Source of the DNA: CAZGXM01 sp964529795
GTDB taxonomy: Bacteria; Bacillota; JADQBR01
Length of the DNA: 32,186 bases
Assembly (NCBI GenBank): GCA_964529795.1
Contig: CAZGXM010000027.1
Coordinates: forward strand, 1-32,186
Reading direction: 5' to 3'
Shown here: positions 23,695 through 30,781 of the stretch, one piece after another
Layout of the letters: the number at the start of each line of letters is the position of its first letter
How positions within the stretch are numbered: the stretch's first letter is position 1
Notes under the pieces: generated by a model
Seen by the model: the letters and a program-made list of their open reading frames with translations, nothing else
The model's database searches: none
What the model was told of the DNA's origin: nothing
Position numbers and translations under genes: made by a program

Positions 23695-24978
23695 TTAACC
23701 ATGTGAAACCGATTTTAACATTTCCCAAAATCCTGGGAAAGAAACAGCAACACTTGCTGCGCCTTCCACCGTGGTTTGCCCCCGGGCAACAAGACCGGCC
23801 ACTGCCAGTGCCATGGCCATGCGGTGATCACCGTGGCCGGAAACCAGGCTTCCCGTTAATCTTTTCCCCCCGGTAATCTCCAGCCCGTCCGGACGTTCGG
23901 AAATTTCCGCCCCCAATTTGCCCAGTTCTTCTACCAGGGCATGGATACGGTCGCTTTCCTTGACACGCAGTTCCGTCGCATCTTTAATTACCGTCCGCCC
24001 CCCTGCTGTCAAAGCCGCCACCGCCAGAGCCGGAATCTCATCTATCATCCGGGGTATCAAATCCCCGCCAAAAACCGCACCCTTGAGCGTACAGCTCTCC
24101 ACACAGATGTCTGCAACCTCTTCATAACCGTAGGTGCGGCGGTTTTCCAGGCGAATAACCGCCCCCATTTCCCGCAGGGCATCGATAATGCCACTGCGGG
24201 TGTGATTAATACCCACATTTTCTATGCGCAGGGATGCATTAGGAACAACCAGTGCCGCCACAATAAAAAAAGCGGCAGAGGAAATATCCCCGGGAACATG
24301 GATTTCCCTGGCCGTCAAGCTTTGGCCGCCCGCCAGGGCCACCGCAGTATCATGGCACTCAACGTTGACACCAAAAGCTCGCAGCATCCGCTCGGTGTGG
24401 TCACGGGACAAGGTGGGTTCTATCACTTCGGTCCACCCGCGGGCGGATAAGCCCGCCAGCAGCACCGCTGATTTTACCTGGGCGCTGGCGACAGGGGATT
24501 GATAAGTGATACCTTTTAAATCCTTTCCCAAAACGGTAATGGGTAAAAGCCTGTTATCGTCCCGTCCAAACAAGATACCGCCCATTTGCCGGAGCGGCTT
24601 GACCACCCTGCCCATGGGCCGGCGCAGCAGGGACTCGTCACCGCTCAAAACGGCATACAATCCCGGTCTGGAAGCCAGGATGCCCATCAGCAGCCTGACG
24701 GTGGTGCCGGAATTACCTGCATCCAGCACTCCTGCAGGGGAACTGAGTTCACCACCGCGACCGCTAATTTCCACCTTGTCCCCGTCCACATCAATGGGTA
24801 CACCCAGCTGCCGCAAGCAGCCGATGGTGCTCAAACAGTCCTCACCCTTCAAGAACCCGTGTACCACCGTGGTCCCCCGGGCCAGGGCGCCCAGCATTAC
24901 CGCCCGGTGCGAAAGGGACTTATCGCCGGGCACGCTGATTTCACCGCTTATTTGGTGCGTATACTTCACCTGCAACAC
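23695..24978 (-). CDS. aroA: 3-phosphoshikimate 1-carboxyvinyltransferase (EPSP synthase)
   Basis: Condenses shikimate 3-phosphate with phosphoenolpyruvate, the sixth step of the shikimate pathway. The 427 residues include the family's motifs in order: GDKSLSHRAVML near 19, GNSGTTVRLLMG near 88, RRPMGRVVKPLRQMGG near 118, LSRDHTERML, RVKESDRI near 345 and GHGDHRMAMALAVAG near 385. All key Lys, Arg, Asp and Glu residues are present. The start is taken as GTG 24978 with GGTGG upstream; TTG 24975 is a near alternative. It follows tyrA after 64 bp containing a 7-bp repeat array. Confidence 0.96.
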   Translation of the reverse strand: MLQVKYTHQISGEISVPGDKSLSHRAVMLGALARGTTVVHGFLKGEDCLSTIGCLRQLGVPIDVDGDKVEISGRGGELSSPAGVLDAGNSGTTVRLLMGILASRPGLYAVLSGDESLLRRPMGRVVKPLRQMGGILFGRDDNRLLPITVLGKDLKGITYQSPVASAQVKSAVLLAGLSARGWTEVIEPTLSRDHTERMLRAFGVNVECHDTAVALAGGQSLTAREIHVPGDISSAAFFIVAALVVPNASLRIENVGINHTRSGIIDALREMGAVIRLENRRTYGYEEVADICVESCTLKGAVFGGDLIPRMIDEIPALAVAALTAGGRTVIKDATELRVKESDRIHALVEELGKLGAEISERPDGLEITGGKRLTGSLVSGHGDHRMAMALAVAGLVARGQTTVEGAASVAVSFPGFWEMLKSVSHG

Positions 24979-24993
24979 AAATTCACCACCTTA

Positions 24994-25028
24994 TTCGAAG
25001 TATGCTATCCGCGGTTCGAAGTTCGCTG
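24994..25028. repeat. Five 7-bp units of the TTCGAAG family
   Basis: ttcgaag, tatgcta, tccgcgg, ttcgaag and ttcgctg keep exact 7-bp phase in the gap between tyrA and aroA. The middle two units are diverged. It is placed within 16 bases of the aroA start codon. Confidence 0.6.
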
Positions 25029-25042
25029 TGTTTTTTTTACCA

Positions 25043-26143
25043 TTACAGCTTCCTGACCGGATAGCCGGCGGCTTCAAGCAGGGACACGGCCTTTTCCAGT
25101 GCTTCAGCGCTCTGCACCCCCAGGCGGATGGTACCGCCGTCCCCTTCGCGGACTCGTAAAATTTCAATATCAGCAATGTTCACGCCGTTCTCGCCCAGAA
25201 GCCGGGCCAAAGAGCCAATCACACCCGGTCTATCCGGTACGGTAACCACCAAATCGAATATCCCGGGTAAAAATCCCCGGCGCTTGGCGGAAATACTTTC
25301 CCTGGTCTCCCGCGCCCGGGTGAAAAATTCCGCAATCCCGCCGGCATCATCCGCAGCCAGCAGGCGGGTAAATTCCCGGATATTTTTCTGGAAATCCGTC
25401 AGCACCTCCAGGAGATAAGTCTTATTGGAACGGCAAATGCCCTGCCAAAGCCCGGGGTCTCCCGATGCAATACGGGTGGTATCCCGAAAACCTCCGGCGG
25501 CCAACATCAGTGTCCGGGGGTAGTTTTCCTCCACCTGAGAAACGGTATTTACCAGCCCCGCTGCCACCACGTGGGGCAAGTGGCTGACCGCGGCCACAAT
25601 AGCGTCATGCTGCCCCGGAGACATCACCAGGCTGCGGGCACCCAGCTGTTTTACCAGCCGGGTCAAAAGTTCCAAACCGGGCGTATTCTCATCCGGCGGG
25701 GTTAAGATGTAAACAGCATTTTCAAACAGGTACGGGTCCGCTCCGGTTATCCCGGCCTGTTCCGACCCGGCCATGGGATGGCCGCCGATATACACCCCCT
25801 TGGTATTAAATATATTTGACAGGCGGTTGGTAAGGCCGACCTTGGTGCTGCCCACATCCGTGACCAGACAGTCCCGGGGAATATCGGCCGCAATTTCCCG
25901 GGCCACCCGTTCCATGCTTTCCACCGGTACCGCCAGCACAACTACCCGGGCGTCGCTGACGGCTGCCTGCAGGTCCCGGGTTGCCCGGTGAACGGCACCC
26001 ATACTTTCCGCAAGTTTGCAAACTTCAGGCAATATATCCACACCCACAATCTCCCGGGCCGCGCCTGCCTTCCGCCAAGCCATTCCCAACGAACCGCCAA
26101 TGAGACCCAACCCGATGATGGTTAACCGTTGCAGTTTATTCAT
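25043..26143 (-). CDS. tyrA: Prephenate dehydrogenase with C-terminal ACT domain
   Basis: NAD-dependent oxidative decarboxylation of prephenate to 4-hydroxyphenylpyruvate for tyrosine. The Rossmann motif GLGLIG is at residues 11-16. HPMAGSEQAGITGADPYLF near 125 and SHLPHVVAA near 185 are the substrate-binding segments. An ACT regulatory domain (about 295-366, LVVTVPDRPGVIGSLARLL) probably senses an aromatic amino acid. The ATG at 26143 has AGGGAG upstream; extending to 26188 would run far into pheA. The start overlaps the 3' end of pheA by eight bases. 366 residues, normal for ACT-bearing TyrA. Confidence 0.95.
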   Translation of the reverse strand: MNKLQRLTIIGLGLIGGSLGMAWRKAGAAREIVGVDILPEVCKLAESMGAVHRATRDLQAAVSDARVVVLAVPVESMERVAREIAADIPRDCLVTDVGSTKVGLTNRLSNIFNTKGVYIGGHPMAGSEQAGITGADPYLFENAVYILTPPDENTPGLELLTRLVKQLGARSLVMSPGQHDAIVAAVSHLPHVVAAGLVNTVSQVEENYPRTLMLAAGGFRDTTRIASGDPGLWQGICRSNKTYLLEVLTDFQKNIREFTRLLAADDAGGIAEFFTRARETRESISAKRRGFLPGIFDLVVTVPDRPGVIGSLARLLGENGVNIADIEILRVREGDGGTIRLGVQSAEALEKAVSLLEAAGYPVRKL

Positions 26144-27017
26144 GCTGATCGCTCCCTGTTGAAAACGCCGGATAAGAACCCAAAACATGCAGCAATACCG
26201 TTTTTTCTTTCAATAACTTCAATACCCGGTCCAGCGGCGGTACTTGATAATGCCCCCGGCAGTCAATAAAAAAAATATAATCACCCAACTCCTTCTTGCT
26301 GGGGCGAGATTCAATCCGGGTCAAATTAATATCCTCTTTGGCAAACTCCCATAAAATGGAGTGCAGGCCACCGGGTTTATCCTGGGGCAGCGCTAGCATC
26401 AACGATGTCTTGTCGTGACCTGTGGGTTTTGCCTCTGTAGTACCTACCAGGAAAAAGCGGGTCTGATTGGGTGAAATATCGGCAATTCCCCGTTCCCGTA
26501 CCACCAGGTTGTTAACCGCTGCAGCATAAGCGGAGCAGACAGCCCCCCACCCCCGGCCCCGCTGTGCTACCAGGCGAGCAGCATGAGCGGTACTCTCTGC
26601 CTGCTCCAGCCTGGCATTGGGAAACCGGCTTTCCAAATAGCCCCGGCATTGAGCCAGGGCTTGAGGGTGGGAAACAATTATCCCCAGGGGTTCGTCAGCT
26701 TCTTTTGCAACCAGACAGTGCAAAATATCCAGTACCAGTTCCCCCTGAATTTTTAAATACACGGCCGGACGGCTTTCACCTGATTGCGTCACGCTTTGTA
26801 AATGCTCCTTGGCAAGAAAATCCATGGTCAGGTTTACACTGCCTTCAATGGAATTTTCCACGGGAACCACCGCGGCATCAACTTCACCTTTTACCACGGC
26901 CAAAAGGGTTGCCATCACCGTGGGATAAGCTGCTAAAATATGCGGTTGTTGTCCTGCCCAGTAGCGGGCAGCCTGGTGGGAAAACGTACCTTTGGGACCC
27001 AAATATGCAAGTTTCAC
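26136..27017 (-). CDS. pheA: Prephenate dehydratase with ACT domain
   Basis: Converts prephenate to phenylpyruvate for phenylalanine synthesis. The 293 residues begin with the catalytic domain: YLGPKGTFSHQAA, VPVENSIEGSVNLTMDFL and the NQTRFFLVG signature with the catalytic Thr-Arg-Phe. A C-terminal ACT domain follows, with LTRIESRPSKKELGDYIFF, where ESRP is the Phe-binding element. Feedback inhibition by phenylalanine is therefore expected. The GTG start overlaps the TGA of aroF (GTGA) with GGAGG upstream. No chorismate mutase domain is fused; the aroH gene upstream of the operon can supply prephenate. Confidence 0.96.
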   Translation of the reverse strand: MKLAYLGPKGTFSHQAARYWAGQQPHILAAYPTVMATLLAVVKGEVDAAVVPVENSIEGSVNLTMDFLAKEHLQSVTQSGESRPAVYLKIQGELVLDILHCLVAKEADEPLGIIVSHPQALAQCRGYLESRFPNARLEQAESTAHAARLVAQRGRGWGAVCSAYAAAVNNLVVRERGIADISPNQTRFFLVGTTEAKPTGHDKTSLMLALPQDKPGGLHSILWEFAKEDINLTRIESRPSKKELGDYIFFIDCRGHYQVPPLDRVLKLLKEKTVLLHVLGSYPAFSTGSDQHE

Positions 27018-28045
27018 CTTGTACCTCCGGCAATCTCTCTACCCAGCGCTCCCGCCAATACGCGCATTTCCGTCATCATCTCCGCAAAGTTTTCCGGTGT
27101 CAGCGATTGCTGCCCGTCAGACAGCGCTTCTGCCGGACGGCAGTGAACCTCCACCATCAACCCATCGGCACCGGCAGCCAAAGCGGCCCTGGCCATAGGC
27201 GCGACCATCCGCCACCTGCCGGTACCGTGACTGGGGTCCACGATTACCGGCAGGTGGGTGAGGTGTTTAACCGCCGGTACGGCGCTGAGATCGAGAGTGT
27301 TACGGGTGTAGGTTTCAAAGGTGCGGATACCCCGCTCGCAGAGAATAACTCTGTAATTACCGCCGGACATGATGTACTCCGCTGCCAGTATCCATTCTTC
27401 AATAGTTGCAGACGGACCCCTTTTCAACAGGACAGGTTTGTCTACCGCCCCCAGTTCCCGCAACAAAAAGAAATTCTGCATATTGCGGGCACCTACCTGC
27501 AACACATCAGCATATTCTGCCACCAGCGACAGATTTTTGATATCCATTACCTCGGTCACCACTGGCAGCCCCGTCTCCTGCCGGGCTTTTGCCAAAAGCC
27601 TTAAACCTTCTTCTTCCAAGCCTTGAAATGAGTAGGGTGAGGTCCGGGGTTTAAAGGCCCCACCCCTGAGCAGTGTGGCACCTGCCGCCTTCACCTCCCG
27701 GGCGACGGTTAAAATCTGTTCCTCACTTTCCACGGCACAGGGACCGGCAATGATATGCACTTGCCCCCCGCCAATCTCAACACCCGGCGCTATCTCCACC
27801 ACAGTTTCCTCCGGTTTAAATTCCCATCCGGCCAGTTTAAAAGGCTGGAGAATGGGTACTGCTTTTTCCACGCCCGGCATAGCTTCTATGGCCATTCCCG
27901 ACAGGCGGGTCTTGTCACCGATAATACCGATTATGGTGCGGGAAACCCCTTGAGATAAATGCAGGTCAAATCCTTCCCGTTGCAAACGGTCCATAACTGC
28001 ATCAATCTGATCTTTTTTTGCATCATGACTCATTACAACAATCAT
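27014..28045 (-). CDS. aroF: 3-deoxy-7-phosphoheptulonate (DAHP) synthase, AroF type I-beta
   Basis: Condenses phosphoenolpyruvate and erythrose 4-phosphate, the entry step to aromatic biosynthesis. Residues 1-~75 form a ferredoxin-like regulatory domain (MIVVMSHDAKKDQIDAVMD). The rest is the TIM-barrel catalytic domain, with the metal and substrate motifs IAGPCAVESEEQ, RGGAFKPRTSPYSFQG, LKRGPSATIEEW and VDPSHGTG. The Cys, His, Glu and Asp metal ligands are present. 343 residues is typical. It is the first gene of the aroF-pheA-tyrA-aroA-cmk run. A TATAAT box lies 24 bases upstream of the ATG. I find no T-box or riboswitch in its short leader. Confidence 0.96.
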   Translation of the reverse strand: MIVVMSHDAKKDQIDAVMDRLQREGFDLHLSQGVSRTIIGIIGDKTRLSGMAIEAMPGVEKAVPILQPFKLAGWEFKPEETVVEIAPGVEIGGGQVHIIAGPCAVESEEQILTVAREVKAAGATLLRGGAFKPRTSPYSFQGLEEEGLRLLAKARQETGLPVVTEVMDIKNLSLVAEYADVLQVGARNMQNFFLLRELGAVDKPVLLKRGPSATIEEWILAAEYIMSGGNYRVILCERGIRTFETYTRNTLDLSAVPAVKHLTHLPVIVDPSHGTGRWRMVAPMARAALAAGADGLMVEVHCRPAEALSDGQQSLTPENFAEMMTEMRVLAGALGREIAGGTR

Positions 28046-28068
28046 GCCTTGATCCCCCCAATAATTTA

Positions 28069-28097
28069 ATTATATCCTTTTTGGGAAAAACTAAAAA
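28069..28097 (-). promoter_or_regulatory. Candidate promoter of the aromatic operon
   Basis: A perfect TATAAT (28074-28069, minus strand) lies 24 bases from the aroF ATG. The best -35 at 17-bp spacing is TTTTTA (28097-28092), which is weak. This would give a leader of under 20 bases with GGGGGGA as the ribosome-binding site. Confidence 0.45.
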
Positions 28098-28146
28098 CCA
28101 GATAATCCCCCCTTTGAGATAAGACGGGATTAAAGGAAAAAGGCAT

Positions 28147-28168
28147 AAAAAAGCACTCCTGAAGGAGC
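28147..28168 (-). terminator. Probable intrinsic terminator after the TrpF-like gene
   Basis: On the minus strand GCTCC-TTCA-GGAGT forms a 5-bp stem (one G-U pair), followed two bases later by six T. It separates the hutP-aroH transcript from the aroF promoter. The stem is short, so readthrough is possible. Between it and the TrpF-like stop (28169-28259) is a 10-bp direct repeat, ctaccattct, at 28193 and 28236. Confidence 0.45.
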
Positions 28169-28259
28169 AAAACTATCTTCCCTCCTACCGTCCTACCATT
28201 CTACAAACTAATTTTCAAAATCCTTCACTGACCCGCTACCATTCTGCCATTTACCAGGG

Positions 28260-28775
28260 TCAGTTGTCCATCACGGTAAGCAGTTTGCGCAGTTCCTCCT
28301 CACTGCTTACGCGGACTTCTATGCCAAAAGGCCGGATGGCCTTTTGCACGTGCTGTAGTTTATCCCGCTCCGGTTCGCAGCGTATAAACAGGTTGCGGTT
28401 ATCCATTCCTTCCCTCCAACGGCTGTAATCAATAATGCTAAAATAGTCATTGCCCATTTCGCCGGGCAGGTGACGGTATTTCAGGACATGCTGGCTGAAA
28501 CGTTTTAAATACCCCGCGTCTTCCTTGCCCTCAAAAGCCACTACTTCCAGGGCACAGAGGGTCACTATCTCCATGACGCTGTACCAGGGTTCGTCCTGAA
28601 AAAAACCCACTCTTGACACCAGCGGCGGCAGCGCCAGGGCAATTTCCCGGGCCTTTTCCGGATTTATGGCCTGCTTGCCATGAAAAACAAATCCTATGCC
28701 CACGGCACCGGCTTGAACAGCCCGCATGGCCTGGTAATAATCATTTATCCCGGAAACCAGCAACAAAGATGCCAA
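28260..28775 (-). CDS. Degenerate phosphoribosylanthranilate isomerase-like protein
   Basis: A 171-residue protein whose N-terminal ~60 residues resemble TrpF: a beta-strand, GINDYYQAMRAVQAGAVGIGFVF, then NPEKAREIALALPPLVSRVGFF. TrpF enzymes are ~200 residues and need a catalytic Cys in the motif K-ICG; here the position reads VSG (Ser8). The second catalytic Asp region and the glycine-rich phosphate loop near the C-terminus are also not recognisable. The end GIEVRVSSEEELRKLL loosely resembles the family's last segment. It is unlikely to isomerise phosphoribosylanthranilate. The TTG start has GGGAGG seven bases upstream, and it follows aroH by two bases. I infer a repurposed TIM-barrel fragment; its role is unknown. 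Confidence 0.75.
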   Translation of the reverse strand: MASLLLVSGINDYYQAMRAVQAGAVGIGFVFHGKQAINPEKAREIALALPPLVSRVGFFQDEPWYSVMEIVTLCALEVVAFEGKEDAGYLKRFSQHVLKYRHLPGEMGNDYFSIIDYSRWREGMDNRNLFIRCEPERDKLQHVQKAIRPFGIEVRVSSEEELRKLLTVMDN

Positions 28776-28777
28776 TG

Positions 28778-29131
28778 TTAATCCTCCCGTAGCTTTGCCG
28801 CTTCTTTTAAATATACATGCTTGATTTCCTGCTGCTTTTTATCAGTATTGACGTGAATAAGCACTCGAATAATTCCCGGGATACTGCCGGGAACATCAAT
28901 TTCCGTAGCACATAACAGTGGGACCCGGGTCCAACCCAAATCCCGGGCCGCTGCAGCGGGAAAAGCCGCATTCAGGTCCCTGGTGACGGTAAAAAGCACA
29001 CTGGCAACATCCTCCAAAACAAGCTGGTTTTCATCTGCCATCCTACACAGAAGCTCTTGCGTCGCTTCCTTAATCAATTTGGGATCATTGTCGGCCACCG
29101 AAGTGGCGCCGCGAATCCCCCGTACCGCCAT
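28778..29131 (-). CDS. aroH: Chorismate mutase, AroH type
   Basis: Monofunctional trimeric chorismate mutase that rearranges chorismate to prephenate, the substrate of PheA and TyrA encoded downstream. The 117 residues match B. subtilis AroH along their length: VRGIRGATSVADND at the start, VTRDLNAAFPAAAARDLGW in the middle, then LLCATEIDVPGSI (active-site Cys and Glu), the IRVLIHVN arginine and HVYLKEAAKLRED at the end. I chose ATG 29131, preceded by GGGGAGG; the open frame extends further upstream to 29395 but that part is not family sequence. It follows hutP by 139 bp that contain a 7-bp repeat array. Confidence 0.94.
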   Translation of the reverse strand: MAVRGIRGATSVADNDPKLIKEATQELLCRMADENQLVLEDVASVLFTVTRDLNAAFPAAAARDLGWTRVPLLCATEIDVPGSIPGIIRVLIHVNTDKKQQEIKHVYLKEAAKLRED

Positions 29132-29150
29132 ACTACCTGACCTCCCCGTG

Positions 29151-29171
29151 TTCGCTGTTCGCTGTTCGAAT
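29151..29171. repeat. Three 7-bp units of the TTCGAAG family
   Basis: ttcgctg, ttcgctg and ttcgaat in tandem, 20 bases upstream of the aroH start. They belong to the same family as 6265-6299 and share the TTCGCTG unit with the array at 24994-25028. Confidence 0.6.
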
Positions 29172-29270
29172 TTTGGCATTGCTCTTGGATCATTGTTTGC
29201 TTTATCCCCTCCCCAATCGTCACATTCTAAAAACTCACCATCAAAGCTACCAGGCTGAAAGTCAATCCCT

Positions 29271-29690
29271 TCAGGACACGGCCCGGTGACCCAAACCGAT
29301 GGCAACCTCGTCCAGATGCAGCAGGCCGATACCAAAATAAACCGCCACGCTGATATGGTCATATTGCCGGGCGATACCAATTTTCCCGCCCACATTCAAG
29401 CCGATGGCCTTGGGCATAATTTGCGAAAGCGCTTCCCGGGTGGCGCCGGCCACTGCCCCCTCATCGGTATGGGTTTCCTTGATGACACCTTCTCTTTTTG
29501 CAGCCACCACCGCCCGTTCCACTATTTTTTTAACCGCGTTGACAAATTCACCGCCGTAATCCACAGCAGCAGTTTTAACTCCCAGTTGCAGGTATTTATC
29601 CTTCAATGCCTTTTCTTCTTCCCGGGATTCACTCAATGCCATCTGGATGGCTATTGCGGCTATTTTTTTACTCCCGTATCTCTGGACCAT
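29271..29690 (-). CDS. HutP family RNA-binding regulator
   Basis: A 139-residue homologue of HutP, the histidine- and Mg2+-dependent hexameric RNA-binding antiterminator of the B. subtilis histidine utilisation operon. The conserved core is intact: HTDEGAVAGATREALSQI, KAIGLNVGGKIGIARQYDH and GIGLLHLDEVAIGLGHRAV. These include the histidines that bind metal and ligand in the family. No hut genes lie nearby; instead it heads a transcript with aroH and a TrpF-like gene, close to the aromatic operon. The ATG follows AAGGGGATG by eight bases. A sigma-A promoter lies 70-100 bp upstream. What RNA and ligand it recognises here is unknown. Confidence 0.9.
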   Translation of the reverse strand: MVQRYGSKKIAAIAIQMALSESREEEKALKDKYLQLGVKTAAVDYGGEFVNAVKKIVERAVVAAKREGVIKETHTDEGAVAGATREALSQIMPKAIGLNVGGKIGIARQYDHISVAVYFGIGLLHLDEVAIGLGHRAVS

Positions 29691-29705
29691 TTTTTCATCC
29701 CCTTA

Positions 29706-29726
29706 TTCGAGGTCCGATATTCGATT
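29706..29726. repeat. Three 7-bp units of the TTCGAAG family
   Basis: ttcgagg, tccgata and ttcgatt in 7-bp phase within the untranslated leader of hutP, between its promoter and start codon. The middle unit is diverged. Confidence 0.5.
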
Positions 29727-29757
29727 TCAAGGCCGTGTTTTGAAAAGTCTTGTTATG

Positions 29758-29787
29758 ATTATACCGGAAATATTCGTGTTTTGACAA
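29758..29787 (-). promoter_or_regulatory. Sigma-A promoter of hutP-aroH
   Basis: TTGTCA (29787-29782) and a perfect TATAAT (29763-29758) on the minus strand, separated by 18 bases. Transcription would start near 29751, giving a ~60-base leader before hutP that contains a 7-bp repeat array. Confidence 0.65.
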
Positions 29788-29796
29788 GCAAACAAG

Positions 29797-30327
29797 TTAT
29801 TTTACTTTTATTTCCGAAAGTTTAACTGCCGGGAAGGGGACCACATTTTGCTCAACTGTAATAATTTCCCCCTTTCCGGGAGAAACCACGTTCCCGGAAA
29901 TCTTAACCACTTTAAACTGCAGCTTGCGGCTGTAAAAACTGCCGTCCACAGCAATTACATCACCGGGGTTAACTTTAACAGTCACCTGCTTATCACGAAA
30001 GTCGGCCATCTCCTTACCGTTTACCAGCAATTTTGCCTTTTGCAAAGAAGAAAAGTTCGTTAGCCGGACGGTAACCGTGGCAAAGGCTGCCACCGGGGCG
30101 CCGGCGGGCCTTGCTTCCGGGTGTTGCCGGTTAAATTCCGCCACTTCCTGATTCAACCGCTGGGAAAAACTCATGTAAAATCGCGCCGGGTCGTCAAAAG
30201 TCAGCGCCTGCGCCACCATTAACATGACCATTGCCAGGACAACCGCTCTTATCAAGTACTTTTCCGCCGTCTCCGCCCAGCGGTCAAACAGCTCAGCAAA
30301 AGCAATTCGCCGCCCTTTAAACGTCAT
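29797..30327 (-). CDS. Membrane-anchored protein of unknown function
   Basis: A 176-residue protein that I do not recognise. Residues 1-~24 are charged and cytosolic (MTFKGRRIAFAELFDRW). One hydrophobic helix follows (~25-45, YLIRAVVLAMVMLMVAQAL). The remaining ~130 residues should lie outside the membrane. They look beta-rich, with short alternating strands such as ATVTVRLTNFSSLQKAKLLV and KQVTVKVNPGDVIAVDGS, suggestive of a small immunoglobulin-like or OB-like fold. The ATG at 30327 is chosen because GGGGGAGG lies eight bases upstream; the frame is open to 30354. It is read divergently from the small ORF at 30565. No conserved catalytic motif is visible. Confidence 0.75.
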   Translation of the reverse strand: MTFKGRRIAFAELFDRWAETAEKYLIRAVVLAMVMLMVAQALTFDDPARFYMSFSQRLNQEVAEFNRQHPEARPAGAPVAAFATVTVRLTNFSSLQKAKLLVNGKEMADFRDKQVTVKVNPGDVIAVDGSFYSRKLQFKVVKISGNVVSPGKGEIITVEQNVVPFPAVKLSEIKVK

Positions 30328-30427
30328 GGCATTTACCTCCCCCGTCTTTTCCAAATCTCACTGTATGTTACGCGGGGCACGTCTTACTTATGCCATGAAT
30401 CTTGCTTCCGTCAAAATGCGCATGCAC

Positions 30428-30480
30428 CTGTTACGGCATCAGGCATATGCTATATTAAAAAGTATTCAGGGCAAATACTT
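30428..30480 (+). promoter_or_regulatory. Candidate promoter with palindrome upstream of the small plus-strand ORF
   Basis: TATATT (30451-30456) lies 17 bases after a weak -35 CTGTTA (30428-30433). Just downstream AAGTATT and AATACTT (30460-30480) form a perfect inverted repeat with a 7-base spacer, placed where an operator could sit over the start site. The ~235-bp divergent gap contains no other signal that I can support. Confidence 0.35.
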
Positions 30481-30564
30481 CCAACCGACGTCAGTATATT
30501 CAAAACGACAAATGACTTTTGCAGTTGGCGCTTGACACTTCTATGAATGGAGGTAATTTCCCTC

Positions 30565-30753
30565 ATGACCTCGTTAAAAAATATTTTATCCAGGCTGATT
30601 GCCTATGAAAAGGCTTTGAGTCGCAACTACGATATGTACAGTAAAACCGTCAATAATGCGGAAATACGAGAAACTTTTATAAAATTCGCCGCCAACCATC
30701 AAACCCGCCGGCGGCAGCTGGAAATACTGCTAAAAAAATACTGTTCCGGCTGA
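30565..30753 (+). CDS. Small helical protein of unknown function
   Basis: The only plus-strand gene: 62 residues from ATG 30565, with GGAGG 11 bases upstream (an in-frame ATG at 30547 overlaps that site). The sequence (MTSLKNILSRLIAYEKALSR onward) is almost entirely predicted helix, with two amphipathic stretches, a Tyr/Glu pair in the first and NHQTRRRQLE in the second. The pattern is reminiscent of half of a ferritin-like four-helix bundle but lacks a clear set of metal ligands, so I do not assign it. It converges on the flavoprotein gene 28 bp away; a 6-bp hairpin (30766-30780) lies between them. Confidence 0.55.
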   Translation: MTSLKNILSRLIAYEKALSRNYDMYSKTVNNAEIRETFIKFAANHQTRRRQLEILLKKYCSG

Positions 30754-30765
30754 AAATAACCCTTG

Positions 30766-30780
30766 TATCCCGGAGGGATA
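30766..30780. terminator. Short hairpin between convergent genes
   Basis: TATCCC and GGGATA are perfect inverted arms around a 3-base loop, in the 28 bp between the plus-strand small ORF and the minus-strand flavoprotein. Neither strand has a proper T-run, so termination would be weak. Confidence 0.3.
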
Positions 30781-30781
30781 T

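Noticed and set aside
26564..27604. Long open frame (346 codons) on the plus strand opposite pheA and aroF.
   Set aside because: It is antisense to two intact, well-conserved genes, its translation is rich in Pro, His, Gln and Arg as expected of a shadow frame, and it has no ribosome-binding site.
28046..28259. Possible T-box or amino acid attenuator ahead of aroF.
   Set aside because: No T-box AGGGTGGNACCGCG segment and no specifier structure are present; the only hairpin lies upstream of the promoter and fits a simple terminator for the previous transcript.
29132..29395. N-terminal extension of the aroH reading frame by 88 residues.
   Set aside because: The extension crosses the 3' end of hutP and a repeat array and has no family resemblance; the ATG at 29131 has its own GGGGAGG and matches AroH exactly.
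30532..30559. TTGACA and TAATTT with 16-bp spacing just before the small plus-strand ORF.
   Set aside because: Transcription would begin after or at the start codon of the ORF, so it cannot drive that gene.
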